From positions 4,588,001 to 4,652,000 of the forward strand of contig JADKGW010000001.1 in assembly GCA_016722075.1 (NCBI GenBank): a stretch of DNA of 64,000 nt, in the 5' to 3' direction. The DNA is from Candidatus Kouleothrix ribensis (GTDB lineage: Bacteria > Chloroflexota > Chloroflexia > Chloroflexales > Roseiflexaceae). The translations under genes and the position numbers were made by a program. The notes under the pieces were generated by a model. It did no database searches and was not told the DNA's origin. It worked only from the letters and a program-made list of their open reading frames with translations. Shown one piece after another: positions 52,669-62,120 of this stretch (positions within the stretch are counted from its first letter, which is position 1; every line of letters starts with the position of its first letter).

Positions 52669-53757
52669 CTAATCGTGCAGCTGCTCGGCGCGCTCGGCGA
52701 TCGGGCCGTGCGCCGGGTCGGCCACAGCCGTGCCGCCGCCGGGCATGCGGATCAGCACGCGGTAGCACAGCGCCGCAACCGGCAGCATCAACCAGAAGTT
52801 GAACAGCCGGAACAGCACAGTCGCACCCAGCGCGGCCTCGAGCGGCACGCCCTGCACCGTCAGCGCGACGGTCAGCGCCGCTTCGACGGTGCCGCCGCCG
52901 GCGGGCAAGACCGTGTAGGCGCTGACGATCAATGCAAGCCCGAATGCCGCCAGCGCTGCCAGCGGCGCGATCGACACCCCCAGCGCGTGCAAGATCGCCA
53001 GCAGCGCGAAACTATGCAGCGCGAAGATCGTCAGCTGCAAGCACACCAGCAGCAGCACCCGCAACGGCTGCTCGATCACCAGCTGGCGATTGTGCGCCAG
53101 CTCGTCGACCATGCGCCGCACCTGGGCTTCGTCCCACACCGGCCCGACGATCCGATCAAGCATCCGCTTAACCCGCATGGCCCACGATAGCATCGTGTGG
53201 CGCGGCCGGCTGCCGATGAACAGATAGATGCCAATCATCAGCCCGACGGTCGAGAAGCCGGTGAGCGACGCGCCGGCCACCGAGCTATTACTGGTGGTCA
53301 GCAGCACGTACACCATCCCGTAGACAAACAGGATCAGCATTGCGCCGCCCCAGCTGAGCAGCTCGAGGCTGGCGATCACCGCCACGCTGGTGGCCGGTAT
53401 GCCGCGCCGGCGCAGGCTGGTTGTGAGGAACGCGTAGCTTGCGACGGTGCCGACCGGCAAGGCCTGGCTGAGCAGCATCGTCACCAGCGCGGCAGCCGAG
53501 AGCCAGAGCGACGGCGCGCGGTGGCCCAGCGTAGCCAGCACGCGCCCGTAGATCTGGCCAGCACACAGGAAGCCGGCCAGCACCGCCAGCGCCGCCAGCA
53601 CCAGCCAGCCCGGCCGCGCGGCCTCGATCAGGTGGAGCGCCTCGAGCGCTTTGATCTGGATCTTGTGCCAGTTGCGGATCAGCAGCCCCACCAGGCCAAC
53701 CATCACAGCTCCGCTGATCAGCCAGGCCCATGGAACTCGACGGGTAGAAAGCGACAT
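52669..53757 (-). CDS. YbhN-like (LPG synthase transmembrane domain) protein
   Basis: A 362-residue integral membrane protein with about 8 helices. The family signatures are AALAVLAGFLCAGQIYG, LSQALPVGTVASYAFLTTSLRRRGIP, SVAVIASLELLSWGGAMLI and SAYTVLPAGGGTVEAALTVALTVQGVP. Members include the flippase half of MprF and UPF0104 proteins thought to move lipids across the membrane. No aminoacyltransferase domain is present, so it is not a full lysyl-phosphatidylglycerol synthase. Start: ATG 53757. Confidence 0.85.
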   Translation of the reverse strand: MSLSTRRVPWAWLISGAVMVGLVGLLIRNWHKIQIKALEALHLIEAARPGWLVLAALAVLAGFLCAGQIYGRVLATLGHRAPSLWLSAAALVTMLLSQALPVGTVASYAFLTTSLRRRGIPATSVAVIASLELLSWGGAMLILFVYGMVYVLLTTSNSSVAGASLTGFSTVGLMIGIYLFIGSRPRHTMLSWAMRVKRMLDRIVGPVWDEAQVRRMVDELAHNRQLVIEQPLRVLLLVCLQLTIFALHSFALLAILHALGVSIAPLAALAAFGLALIVSAYTVLPAGGGTVEAALTVALTVQGVPLEAALGATVLFRLFNFWLMLPVAALCYRVLIRMPGGGTAVADPAHGPIAERAEQLHD

Positions 53758-53978
53758 TGTAGCCTTATTGCTCCCGTATACGCATACGTAGCGCAGCGCC
53801 CCGATATCCAGGGCGCGGGCGCGGCTCATGCTTCACCACGATTGTTCTAGGTATGGGAGGCTGCGCCTGCCCCGACCGGCTCAATCGCTGTGGCGAGCCA
53901 CTAGTGAGACGTACGATCATTATACACGGTTGCATACGTGCGCAACATGACAGTTTTCTATCAGCGGTGGCCACCCGA

Positions 53979-55265
53979 TCACGCCAGGAGGTCGAGCAGG
54001 CGGTACCAGGCGCCTACCAGCGGCAGAAACCAGGGGCGCCCATCGTATAGCCCCAGCGGCGCGCCTGGGAACGGCATCCCGGCGAACGGATTGTCGAACG
54101 GCGCGCCCGCCAGGCATGCGCCTAGCTGCGTGCCCAGGTAGCTGGCCATGGCCACGCCGTGGCCGGCGTAGCCGATCGCGTAGTACATGCAGTCGATCTG
54201 CCCGGCGTGCGGCATCAGGTCGAACGCGACATCGAGCGTACCGCCCCAGGCGTACTCGAGCGCAACACCGCGCAGCTGCGGGTAGACGCGCAGCATAGCC
54301 TGCTGCAGCAGCGCCGCGCTCTCGCGTACCATGCGCGGGCTTTCGGGGAAGAAACGTGCCCGCCCGCCAAAGAGCATCCGCCGATCGGGCGTGAGCCGGA
54401 AGTACGACAGCAGGTGTTTGCTGTCGAAGATCATGCGATCACGCGGGCTGAGCTCGCGCGCCAGCCCGGCCGGCAGCGGCTCGGTGGCAATGATATACGA
54501 GCCTAGCGGCACGATCTTGCGCTGTAGCCAGGGCAGCGCGCGGCCAGTGTAGGCGCCGGCGGCGGCCAACAGCATATCGGCGCGTAGCTCCCCGCGCGCA
54601 GTGCCGACGCGCCAGCCGCAGCCGGCGCGCACGAGCCGTACGGCCGGCGTGTGCTCGAAGATCTGCGCCCCGGCACGCACGGCCGCACAGCCTAGCCCGG
54701 CCACAAATCGGGCCGGGTTCAAGCCGGCACTGGCCTCATCGACCAGCCCGCCGTGGAAGACGCCCGAGCCAATCTCGTCGCGCAGCTCACCCGGCGGCAC
54801 CAGCCGGGTCGGGTGGGCAAACTCACGCCGCAGCAGCGCAGACTCACGCGCAAACGCGTGGAAGTGCGCCGGCCTGTGCGCCAGCAGCAAATGCCCGCTG
54901 CGCCGAAAATCGCAATCGATCGCCTCCTCAGACACAATCTGCTCGACGCAGTCGATCGCGGCCAGCGACGCGGCGAACATACGCCGGGCAGCGGCCGGCC
55001 CATAGCTGGCCATCAGCTGCGCGGCCTCGAGCTTCAGCCCGCTGAGCACCATGCCGCCATTGCGCGAGCTAGCGCCCCAGCCGACGGTGTGGGCCTCGAG
55101 TACTGCCACGCGCGCGCCATGCCGCGCCAGCACGCGGGCAGCCGCCAGCCCGGTGTAGCCGGCACCTACGATCGCCACATCGACGCGCTCCGGCAGCGGC
55201 GCGGCCGGCTCGATCGCGGGAAATTCGGTGCCCGCGAGCCACACCGGGAATTCGTTCAGTGCCAT
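53979..55265 (-). CDS. DadA/GlpO-type FAD-dependent amine or amino-acid oxidoreductase
   Basis: A 428-residue flavoprotein of the DAO family. The FAD-binding Rossmann motif is VDVAIVGAGYTGLAAARVLA, followed by EAHTVGWGASSRNGGMVLSG (the flavin-contacting GASSRNGG), then GLNPARFVAGLG and the C-terminal YAWGGTLDVAFDLMPHAG and YAIGYAGHGVAMASYLG. It resembles gamma-glutamylputrescine oxidase (PuuB) and related enzymes. The exact substrate cannot be set. Start ATG 55265; the frame is open into the repeat region upstream. Confidence 0.88.
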   Translation of the reverse strand: MALNEFPVWLAGTEFPAIEPAAPLPERVDVAIVGAGYTGLAAARVLARHGARVAVLEAHTVGWGASSRNGGMVLSGLKLEAAQLMASYGPAAARRMFAASLAAIDCVEQIVSEEAIDCDFRRSGHLLLAHRPAHFHAFARESALLRREFAHPTRLVPPGELRDEIGSGVFHGGLVDEASAGLNPARFVAGLGCAAVRAGAQIFEHTPAVRLVRAGCGWRVGTARGELRADMLLAAAGAYTGRALPWLQRKIVPLGSYIIATEPLPAGLARELSPRDRMIFDSKHLLSYFRLTPDRRMLFGGRARFFPESPRMVRESAALLQQAMLRVYPQLRGVALEYAWGGTLDVAFDLMPHAGQIDCMYYAIGYAGHGVAMASYLGTQLGACLAGAPFDNPFAGMPFPGAPLGLYDGRPWFLPLVGAWYRLLDLLA

Positions 55266-55344
55266 CCGCTCACTCTTTGTATGCTCACTGTATGATCGAT
55301 TGATTGTAGCAGTATTCTGCCGGGGCGGGGCTATGCGCCCCGTG

Positions 55345-55955
55345 CCCTGCACGCTTCCGGGGGCTACGCGCCCCCGTGCCCCGCACGCTTCCGGGGGCTA
55401 CGCGCCCCCGTGCCCCGCACGCTTCCGAGGGCTGCGCCGCCCACACGCTTCCGGGGGCTATGCGCCCCGTGCCCCCCGCACGCTTCCGAGGGCTACGCGC
55501 CCCTGTGCCCCGCACGCTTCCGGGGCTATGCGCCCCGTGCCCCGCACGCTTCCGGGGGCTACGCGCCCCCGTGCCCCGCACGCTTCCGGGGGCTACGCGC
55601 CCCCGTGCCCCGCACGCTTCCGAGGGCTATGCGCCCCGTGCCCCCCTCACGCTTCCGGGGCTATGCGCCCCTGTGCCCCCCTCACGCTTCCGGGGCTATG
55701 CGCCCCGTGCCCCGCACGCTTCCGGGGCTACGCGCCCCCGTGCCCCCCGCACGCTTCCGAGGGCTACGCGCCCCCGTGCCCCCCGCACGCTTCCGGGGGC
55801 TATGCGCCCCCGTGCCCCCCGCACGCTTCCGGGGGCTACGCGCCCCCGTGCCCCCCGCACGCTTCCGGGGGCTATGCGCCCCCGTGCCCCCCGCACGCTT
55901 CCGGGGGCTGCGCCGCCCACACGCTTCCGGGGGCTACGCGCCCCCGTGCCCCGCG
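55345..55955 (-). repeat. About 18 tandem GC-rich hairpin units
   Basis: About 18 copies of a roughly 33-36 bp unit, CACGCTTCCGGGGGCTA then CGCGCCCCCGTGCCCC (variants CCGAGGG, TATGCG, CACACG). Within each unit GGGGGC pairs with GCCCCC around TACGC. All three + frames stay open because the unit lacks stops, so the long apparent proteins here (Pro/Arg/Gly-rich repeats) are not credible genes. Orientation is opposite to the related block at 7838-7977. Confidence 0.9.
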
Positions 55956-56060
55956 GCAGGGGCGTGCCGACGCCCCTGCACCCCCGGCCGGGGCGTTGCC
56001 CCTGGACCCCTCAATGCAGGCTGTCGCATGTACACCGCCCGGCGTGCATGCCCCAGGGCA
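55940..56060 (-). repeat. Structured core of the composite repeat, copy 2 (inverted)
   Basis: Read on the minus strand it repeats the order of the 7722-7836 core: GGCATG, CGCCGGGCG, GGGGTCCAGGGGC-aac-GCCCC, GGGGTGCAGGGGC-gtcggcac-GCCCC, TGCCGCGGGG, ACGGGGGCGCGTAGC. Stems match copy 1 while loop bases differ. Confidence 0.75.
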
Positions 56061-56193
56061 CCCCAGCATGTATTGCTACACCCCGGCGGCTCCCGCCTCG
56101 TATGTGGGCGAACCGCGTGTGCCCCCGGCGGCTCCCATGGTCGGGCGAACCGCGTGTTCGCCCCTTACAACCCTAATGATCTTCGAATTGTGG

Positions 56194-56437
56194 CGATCCC
56201 ACGGCCTCACGTCACGATCCCACGGCCTCACGTCACGATCCCACGGCCTCACGTCACGATCCCACTGCCTCATTTCACGATCCCACTGCCTCATTTCACG
56301 ATCCCACTGCCTCATTTCACGATCCCACTGCCTCACGTCGCGATCCCACTGCCTCATTTCACGATCCCACTGCCTCATTTCACGATCCCACTGCCTCATT
56401 TCACGATCCCACTGCCTCACGTCGCGATCCCACACGG
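56194..56437. repeat. 21-bp tandem array with 84-bp higher-order unit
   Basis: Eleven full 21-bp units (CGATCCCACTGCCTCATTTC plus A or a variant) and a partial twelfth. The first three read CACGGCCTCACGTCA. Units 4-7 and 8-11 are identical blocks of three CATTTCA units and one CACGTCG unit, an 84-bp higher-order repeat. No spacers, so not CRISPR. Confidence 0.9.
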
Positions 56438-56666
56438 CCATACGTACGGATAGACCACCGATTATCCTACGATCCCTCATCGCAACCATGTGCAACCGCA
56501 GCCGAGTGGGCGCTCCACAAGGGCATCCTCGGCGCGCGGGCGCAGGTCGTGGCGCGGCGGCTTCAGTCCCGCGCGTCTCGCAACCAAGCATCACCCAATT
56601 CGGTCGGACAAGGCATGAGTCGATGTCGATCGGGATGGCATCGCCTCCCTTGCCGGAGGGGTTTTA

Positions 56667-56747
56667 GGGGGGCCGGGGGCGACGCGCCCCGATGAGGGCG
56701 GATCGACGTATCCGCCCTCATCGGGGGGCCGGGGCGACGCGCCCCGG
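56667..56747. repeat. Perfect hairpin flanked by direct repeats at the island edge
   Basis: GATGAGGGCGGAT (56691-56703) and ATCCGCCCTCATC (56710-56722) are perfect 13-bp arms around CGACGT. Immediately outside, GGGGGGCCGGGG plus CGACGCGCCCC occurs on both sides (56667-56690 and 56723-56747) as direct repeats. Confidence 0.75.
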
Positions 56748-56772
56748 AAAGCTGAGACGCCGGAAAAATTGA

Positions 56773-56781
56773 TGGTATAAT
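56773..56781 (+). promoter_or_regulatory. Extended -10 promoter of the sspBCD-like operon
   Basis: TGGTATAAT, a perfect TGnTATAAT, lies about 60 bp before the ATG of the first island gene and marks the point where base composition becomes AT-richer. Confidence 0.65.
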
Positions 56782-56841
56782 CCAGATTGAAATTGCACAC
56801 TTACTTGTTCATATGCCCTAGTGATAAAGGCGGCACAGCGT

Positions 56842-57786
56842 ATGTCCACTCTCCTTTCCACGCTCCTGCCTGAAAATTCCCAACTCACATTCAGCGGCCA
56901 CGAGACATTTGTATTACGCAGTAATTGGCTGAAAAAAGCCTATGATATATTGCGCTATGCGCCCGACCTGTTCTATCAGGAGAATGCCTTTGTGCTACTC
57001 GGCGTCGGCAAAAATATGGCGCAATCCATTCGGTTTTGGGGGCGGGCTTGCGGTATGTTCGAGCGCTCTCCCGCTGGTATTGGGCACGATATTACGCCAC
57101 TTGGCCGAGCTTTGCTCGATGATGAAGGTTGGGATCCATTCCTGGTAACGCCGGCCAGTCATTGGCTGCTGCATTGGCAGATTGCCGCGCGGCCCGAGGC
57201 TGCTTTTACATGGTTTTATACCTTTAATCTACTGAAAGGCGGCGAGTTTACCGCCGCACAGCTATCACATCAGCTGCGCTCATTTGCGGCGACACAGGAG
57301 CTGCGGATTCCTTCGGAGGCCACCATTAGCCGCGATGTAGAGTGTATGTTGAACTGTTACTGCCGAGCAGATACACGTCATATATCGACCAACATGGAAG
57401 ATCTGCTCGCCTGCCCATTGACCGACTTGGGCATCATTCAGGTGCTGCCGGGGCAGCAGATCTACCAGCTTGTATCAGGCGCGCAGCTTGATTTGCCGGA
57501 TGCGCTGATAGCCTTTGCGATTCGTGAAATGTTACGGGTAACCAAGCGTCACACCATTTCCTTCAGCGAACTGGCATATGCGCCGCGATCACCGGGCCGG
57601 ATTTTTCGTTTGGATGCCGACTCATTGTTGAGCCGCCTCCAGCGGATTGGTGAAATAACCGAGGGGCACGCCTACTATACAGATCAGGCCGGTATTCGGC
57701 AAGTTGCCTGGCCCGATCTGGATACATCCATGGACGCAGACGCGCTGCTCGCCAAAGCCTTCACTGGCGAGGTGCACTATGTCTAG
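56842..57786 (+). CDS. sspB: DUF4007 protein, SspB-like phosphorothioation component
   Basis: About 314 residues. DUF4007 hallmarks are LTFSGHETFVLRSNWLKKAYD, LLGVGKNMAQSIRFWGRACG, ITPLGRALLDDEGWDPFL and SHWLLHW. SspB of the SspABCD system is, to my knowledge, a DUF4007 protein that nicks DNA during single-strand phosphorothioate insertion. Start: GTG 56821 and ATG 56842 are both in frame; the ATG has AAGG upstream and opens nearer the domain. The 3' end overlaps the next gene by 8 bp (ATGTCTAG). Codon use is less GC-rich than in the preceding 55 kb. The SspB assignment rests on family plus the following two genes. Confidence 0.8.
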   Translation: MSTLLSTLLPENSQLTFSGHETFVLRSNWLKKAYDILRYAPDLFYQENAFVLLGVGKNMAQSIRFWGRACGMFERSPAGIGHDITPLGRALLDDEGWDPFLVTPASHWLLHWQIAARPEAAFTWFYTFNLLKGGEFTAAQLSHQLRSFAATQELRIPSEATISRDVECMLNCYCRADTRHISTNMEDLLACPLTDLGIIQVLPGQQIYQLVSGAQLDLPDALIAFAIREMLRVTKRHTISFSELAYAPRSPGRIFRLDADSLLSRLQRIGEITEGHAYYTDQAGIRQVAWPDLDTSMDADALLAKAFTGEVHYV

Positions 57787-60700
57787 TGTCGATACACCGC
57801 TCGTGATCCCGCCGCGCTACACACGCTCCATTCATCTTCAGCGCGACTATGCCAATGAACGAGTCGGCGTGCGCGATTATCAGGCGACTCCGCTGGTGCT
57901 CCAAACCACCGAGCGGATTATGCAGGGTCTTGCGCCCGACTCGACGGCGCGGGCTTTTTCGTTGATCGGGCCATATGGTTCGGGTAAATCGGCTTTTGCA
58001 GTTTTTCTCGCGCATTACCTTAGCAGCCCTCCTAGCGTGCGCCAACGGCTCATCGCTAAGCATAGCACCGAAGGTATTCCAACGAGCGCGCCCGAGCCAC
58101 GCCCAATGCTCTTGCCACTGCTGCTGAGCGGAAATAATGATTCGTTGCGACGGGCGGTGTTGCAGCGATTACAAAACCTGTTCGAGACGATGGCGGTGTT
58201 TCGCAACAAGCAGCAGCGGTTTCAACACGTAGTGGCTGAGGCTGCTAGTCATCCTGACATCGATCCGCAACAGGTTGCCGATCTCCTGGCTGAAGCCTGT
58301 GTGATTGTTGCCGACCGTACCGCATTCGCTGGCATTGTACTGATTATTGATGAGCTAGGACAATTTCTCGATTACGCCGCGCGCCACGGTGATGATCGTG
58401 ATCTCTTTGTTCTACAAACACTGGCTGAGGTGTCGGCACGTAGCGCCGCGACACCTTGCGTCATTTTGACGATCCTCCATCAATCTTTTGATCGCTATGT
58501 CGGCGCTGCCGGAGCGACTCGCCGTACCGAGTGGGCTAAAGTACAGGGACGATTTGTCGATTTACTTTTTCAAGAGCCGCCGATTCAGATGTTGCGAATT
58601 GTCGCGCATGCGCTTTTTCCGGAAACAAATGACCCATTTGCTGTGGCTCGGCAGCGTTGGGCCGAAAGAGTTTCCTCACTTAGCGAGAAGCTAGGATTAC
58701 GCCCACCCGATGTCAGCAGCGATGAATGGCGTATGCTGATCGCTCATGCCTATCCACTTCACCCGACCGTGCTGGTTGCATTGCCGCTGCTGTTTCGTCA
58801 GTTAGCGCAGAATGAGCGCTCGCTGTTTGCGTTTCTGACCTCGCGCGAGCCATGGAGCATCCAGGATTTTCTGGTGGCGGAGCACGCTAGTTCAACTGAG
58901 CTGCCGATCTATCGTTTGCCGCATCTGTATGCCTACATCCATGCGACGCTCGGAGCGAGTTTGTTTGGTCGGGCGCGCAGCCATCGCTGGGCAGAGCTGG
59001 CTGAAGCACGCGCGCAATTGCCCGAGAGCAAAGGCATCGTGTCGGATGTGCTCACGACAATCGGCACGCTTGGTGCATTGGGGCAGGTGCATGGGTTGCA
59101 GGCCAACGCGGCCCAAGTCACATTCGCACTTCACGATGAGATCGACGATGCGGCGGTCGAGGGCGCGCTTCAGGAGCTGCAAACGCGCAAGCATATCGCG
59201 TTTCGCCAGCACCGCGAGAGCTTTGTGATCTGGGAAGGCAGCGACCTCGATCTCGACGGGATGGCCCAGATCGCCCGGCGCGAGGTTGGTGATCGCGTTG
59301 CGCTGGTCAAGCTGCTCCAGCTATATTCCAACAGCATGCCGCTGGTTGCACGCCGCCATAGCTATCAGACTGGAGCGGTGCGCTACTTTGCCGTGCGCTT
59401 TATCGATGCCGCAGATCTGAGTGATACGTTGGAACTCACCCAAGAAGCTGACGGCGAGGTGCTATATGGTGTGGCATCTGATGATGAGGCGCTGAGCGCA
59501 GCCCAAGCCTGGGCTGTCCAACCAGAGCGGACAGATGAGATTCAACGGGTTGTGGTGCTACCGCAACGCGTACGTGAGCTGCGCGATCTGTTATTGGATG
59601 TTGCGGCGCTCGAACATGTGCTTGATAACCAGCAAGAGCTGGAAGGCGACCGCGCCGCGCGTCGTGAGCTGTCCAGTCGGCTGATCGAGGCGCGGCAGGA
59701 TCTGGCGACGACTATTGCAGAGACCTACGGCCCCGGCTGGAATCAATGGTACTGGCGCGGGCAGGCGGTTGGGGTACGAACGGCGCGGCAGATCGACGAT
59801 CTGCTTTCGCAAGCCTGCGATCTAGCCTATAACGCTACACCACGGATCTGGAATGAGCTGATTGTACGCCGCCAACTTTCCTCAGCGGCAGCAAAAGCGC
59901 GGCGCAACCTGATCGAAGCGATGCTCGAACACGCGCAGGTGGAATTGCTGGGATTGACTGGCTATCCGCCTGAGCGGGCGATCTACGAAAGTGTGTTACG
60001 CGGCTCCGGTATTCATCGTCAAGATGTTGAGGGAGTCTGGCATTTTGGGCCGCCACCCGAGGAAGATCCATCACATGTCCGGCCGGTTTGGGATGTTATG
60101 CAGCAGTTCATAGATTCGACCGAAGGCCAGCCGCAGCCAATCACCGAGCTATACAAGCAGCTTGGGGCACCGCCGTTTGGTATCAAAGCCGGCCTCATGC
60201 CATTGCTGGTTATGGCCGCCTACATGGCCAACATTGGTGAGATTACGTGGTACGAACATGGTAATTATGTGACGACACCCGACACCGCCATGTTCGACCG
60301 GCTGCAACGCCAGCCTGGCTATTTCGCGCTCCGTCGCAGCCGAGTGACCGGCACGCGCGTAATCATCTATGAGCGATTAGCCCGTGCTTTAGCGCCACAT
60401 GCACTAGGTAGACCCGCGCAGCTTGCCATCCTCGATGCAGTGACGCCGCTGCTGCGCCGGATCACTGCGTTGCCTGCCTATAGTCGCACGACGCAGCGCA
60501 TCAGTCCATGTGCAAAAGCTATTCGGCATGCCATCCTTAATGCCCGCGCACCCGATGAATTGCTATTCGAGAAGCTGCCGCTGGCCTGCGATCTGCTGCC
60601 ATTTGCGCCTGATACAGCGTTTGATGATCAACAGATCGAAGTTTTTTTCACTGAGCTAAACGCCGGGCTTCAAGAGCTTCAGAACACCTACTCGCAGCTG

Positions 60701-61243
60701 GTTGTGCAAGTGCAAGCGCATATTCGCAGCGCGTTTGGCGTAGTAGCCAGCGAGAACGATGCATTGCGCATCGAGTTGACCGCGCGCTACCACGATATCG
60801 CCGATGTGACAAGTGATAGCCAAGTGCGCGCGCTAGGGGTGCGGTTGGAAAATGCCGAGCTGGGCAATGCCTGGGTTGAGAGCGTCGCAGCGTTGGTTGA
60901 GCGCAAACCGCTTGATACCTGGAATGACGCCGACCTGGCGAGCTTTGCGCTCCACATTGCCGATTTAGGGCGACGCTTCCGGGTGGTTGAGCAGGTTGCT
61001 GTTACGAGCCAGGCGCTTTCACCGGGCACACCTGTGTTGCGGGTTGGTATTACGAATGGTCACGGTGAGGTAAGTACTATAGTTCGAACAACCAATCATC
61101 ATCCACTGATGCAGAGTTTACACGATGATTTACATCAGGTACTTGCTAAATATGATACACTGAGCTTGGAACAGAAGATTGCAGTCCTGGCCGAACTGCT
61201 CCAGCCTAATCTCGAAGAATCAGCGAATGGGGAAAATCGCTAA
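57779..61243 (+). CDS. sspC: Large P-loop ATPase, SspC-like
   Basis: A 1154-residue ATPase. The N-terminus (PPRYTRSIHLQRDYANERVG) leads to Walker A GPYGSGKS at residues 64-71 and Walker B IVLIIDELGQF with D191/E192. The long helical remainder has no recognisable nuclease motif. SspC is the large ATPase of the SspABCD phosphorothioation machinery, between SspB and SspD, exactly as here. Start: ATG 57779 overlaps the sspB-like stop, indicating translational coupling. The stop TAA shares its last A with the next ATG (TAATG). Alternative reading: a BrxC/PglY-type BREX ATPase, which shares the YGSGKS fold, but the flanking DUF4007 and PAPS-reductase genes favour SspC. Confidence 0.8.
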   Translation: MSSVDTPLVIPPRYTRSIHLQRDYANERVGVRDYQATPLVLQTTERIMQGLAPDSTARAFSLIGPYGSGKSAFAVFLAHYLSSPPSVRQRLIAKHSTEGIPTSAPEPRPMLLPLLLSGNNDSLRRAVLQRLQNLFETMAVFRNKQQRFQHVVAEAASHPDIDPQQVADLLAEACVIVADRTAFAGIVLIIDELGQFLDYAARHGDDRDLFVLQTLAEVSARSAATPCVILTILHQSFDRYVGAAGATRRTEWAKVQGRFVDLLFQEPPIQMLRIVAHALFPETNDPFAVARQRWAERVSSLSEKLGLRPPDVSSDEWRMLIAHAYPLHPTVLVALPLLFRQLAQNERSLFAFLTSREPWSIQDFLVAEHASSTELPIYRLPHLYAYIHATLGASLFGRARSHRWAELAEARAQLPESKGIVSDVLTTIGTLGALGQVHGLQANAAQVTFALHDEIDDAAVEGALQELQTRKHIAFRQHRESFVIWEGSDLDLDGMAQIARREVGDRVALVKLLQLYSNSMPLVARRHSYQTGAVRYFAVRFIDAADLSDTLELTQEADGEVLYGVASDDEALSAAQAWAVQPERTDEIQRVVVLPQRVRELRDLLLDVAALEHVLDNQQELEGDRAARRELSSRLIEARQDLATTIAETYGPGWNQWYWRGQAVGVRTARQIDDLLSQACDLAYNATPRIWNELIVRRQLSSAAAKARRNLIEAMLEHAQVELLGLTGYPPERAIYESVLRGSGIHRQDVEGVWHFGPPPEEDPSHVRPVWDVMQQFIDSTEGQPQPITELYKQLGAPPFGIKAGLMPLLVMAAYMANIGEITWYEHGNYVTTPDTAMFDRLQRQPGYFALRRSRVTGTRVIIYERLARALAPHALGRPAQLAILDAVTPLLRRITALPAYSRTTQRISPCAKAIRHAILNARAPDELLFEKLPLACDLLPFAPDTAFDDQQIEVFFTELNAGLQELQNTYSQLVVQVQAHIRSAFGVVASENDALRIELTARYHDIADVTSDSQVRALGVRLENAELGNAWVESVAALVERKPLDTWNDADLASFALHIADLGRRFRVVEQVAVTSQALSPGTPVLRVGITNGHGEVSTIVRTTNHHPLMQSLHDDLHQVLAKYDTLSLEQKIAVLAELLQPNLEESANGENR

Positions 61244-62076
61244 TGAATACACATACAGCGAGTTTCGCAGAGTGGACAGCGCGTCCTGGCCGACATATCG
61301 TTAGCCTCAGTGGTGGCAAGGACAGCACCGCATTAGCGATCTACTTGCGCGGCAAGATCCCGCAAGTGGAATACGTTTTTTGTGATACCGATAAAGAGTT
61401 GCCCGAGACCTATGAATATCTCGATAAGCTTGAAGCGTATCTGCAACGCCCAATTATGCGTTTAAATGATCATCGTGGCTTTGATCATTGGTTGGAAATG
61501 TATAGTGGGATGTTGCCATCAGCCCAGGTTCGCTGGTGTACCCGCAAACTAAAGATTGAGCCGTTTGAGAAATATGTTGGCGACGATCAGGTATGGAGCT
61601 ATATAGGTATCCGCGCCGACGAAAATCGCAATGGCTATATCTCGACCAAGCCAAACATTACGCCTATTTATCCATTCAAGGAACATGGCCTACGGATTGC
61701 TGATGTCGAGCGTCTTTTGGAAGAAAGCGGCTTAGGCTTACCGGGATACTATGCATGGCGTCAGCGCAGCGGATGTACCTTTTGCTTCTTCCAGCGCACA
61801 GGTGAATGGATCGGCCTCAAAGAGAACCATCCTAAAGAATTTGCCGAGGCGAAAGCATATGAGACTGATCGTGGCGGTGAACATTTCTATTGGCGGCAGC
61901 GTGAAAGTCTTGCCGAGCTAGAGCGACCTGAACGGATGAAACAGATCAAACGTGAGCATCTACTACGTTTGGAGGAAGAGCGTTTACGTCGCCCCAATCG
62001 GCCCCTGATCGAGCTTGTGGGGGCTGCGTTGGACAGCGAGGATGATGATAGTGGGTGCGATATTTGCCATTTGTAG
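61243..62076 (+). CDS. sspD: PAPS-reductase/ATP-pyrophosphatase family protein, SspD-like
   Basis: A 277-residue PP-loop protein. The motif SGGKDS is at residues 23-28 (HIVSLSGGKDSTALAIYL), followed by EYVFCDTDKELPETY and WCTRKLKIEPFEKYV, which are typical of the DndC/SspD/CysH fold that adenylates and thiolates its target. Cys pairs C178/C181 (SGCTFC) and C272/C275 (GCDICHL) could hold a metal or Fe-S cluster. It is much shorter than most DndC proteins. It overlaps the sspC-like gene by one base, so the trio is one translational unit. Role: activates the DNA backbone for sulphur insertion. Confidence 0.85.
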   Translation: MNTHTASFAEWTARPGRHIVSLSGGKDSTALAIYLRGKIPQVEYVFCDTDKELPETYEYLDKLEAYLQRPIMRLNDHRGFDHWLEMYSGMLPSAQVRWCTRKLKIEPFEKYVGDDQVWSYIGIRADENRNGYISTKPNITPIYPFKEHGLRIADVERLLEESGLGLPGYYAWRQRSGCTFCFFQRTGEWIGLKENHPKEFAEAKAYETDRGGEHFYWRQRESLAELERPERMKQIKREHLLRLEEERLRRPNRPLIELVGAALDSEDDDSGCDICHL

Positions 62077-62120
62077 AGTAGATACATTACGTTTTATCCC
62101 ACAGCAAAGGTGTTTTGTGT

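Noticed and set aside
56194..56437. Possible CRISPR array
   Set aside because: Direct 21-bp tandem units with no unique spacers and no cas genes nearby.
55228..56667. Long open frames (up to 479 codons) giving Pro/Arg/Gly-rich repeat proteins
   Set aside because: All three forward frames are open because the repeat unit lacks stops; composition follows the DNA repeat, not a protein, and no ribosome binding site is seen.
56842..62076. Reading the first trio as a Dnd (double-strand phosphorothioation) system
   Set aside because: No DndD-like SMC ATPase, no small DndE and no DndB; the DUF4007 gene and short PAPS-reductase-type protein fit Ssp instead.
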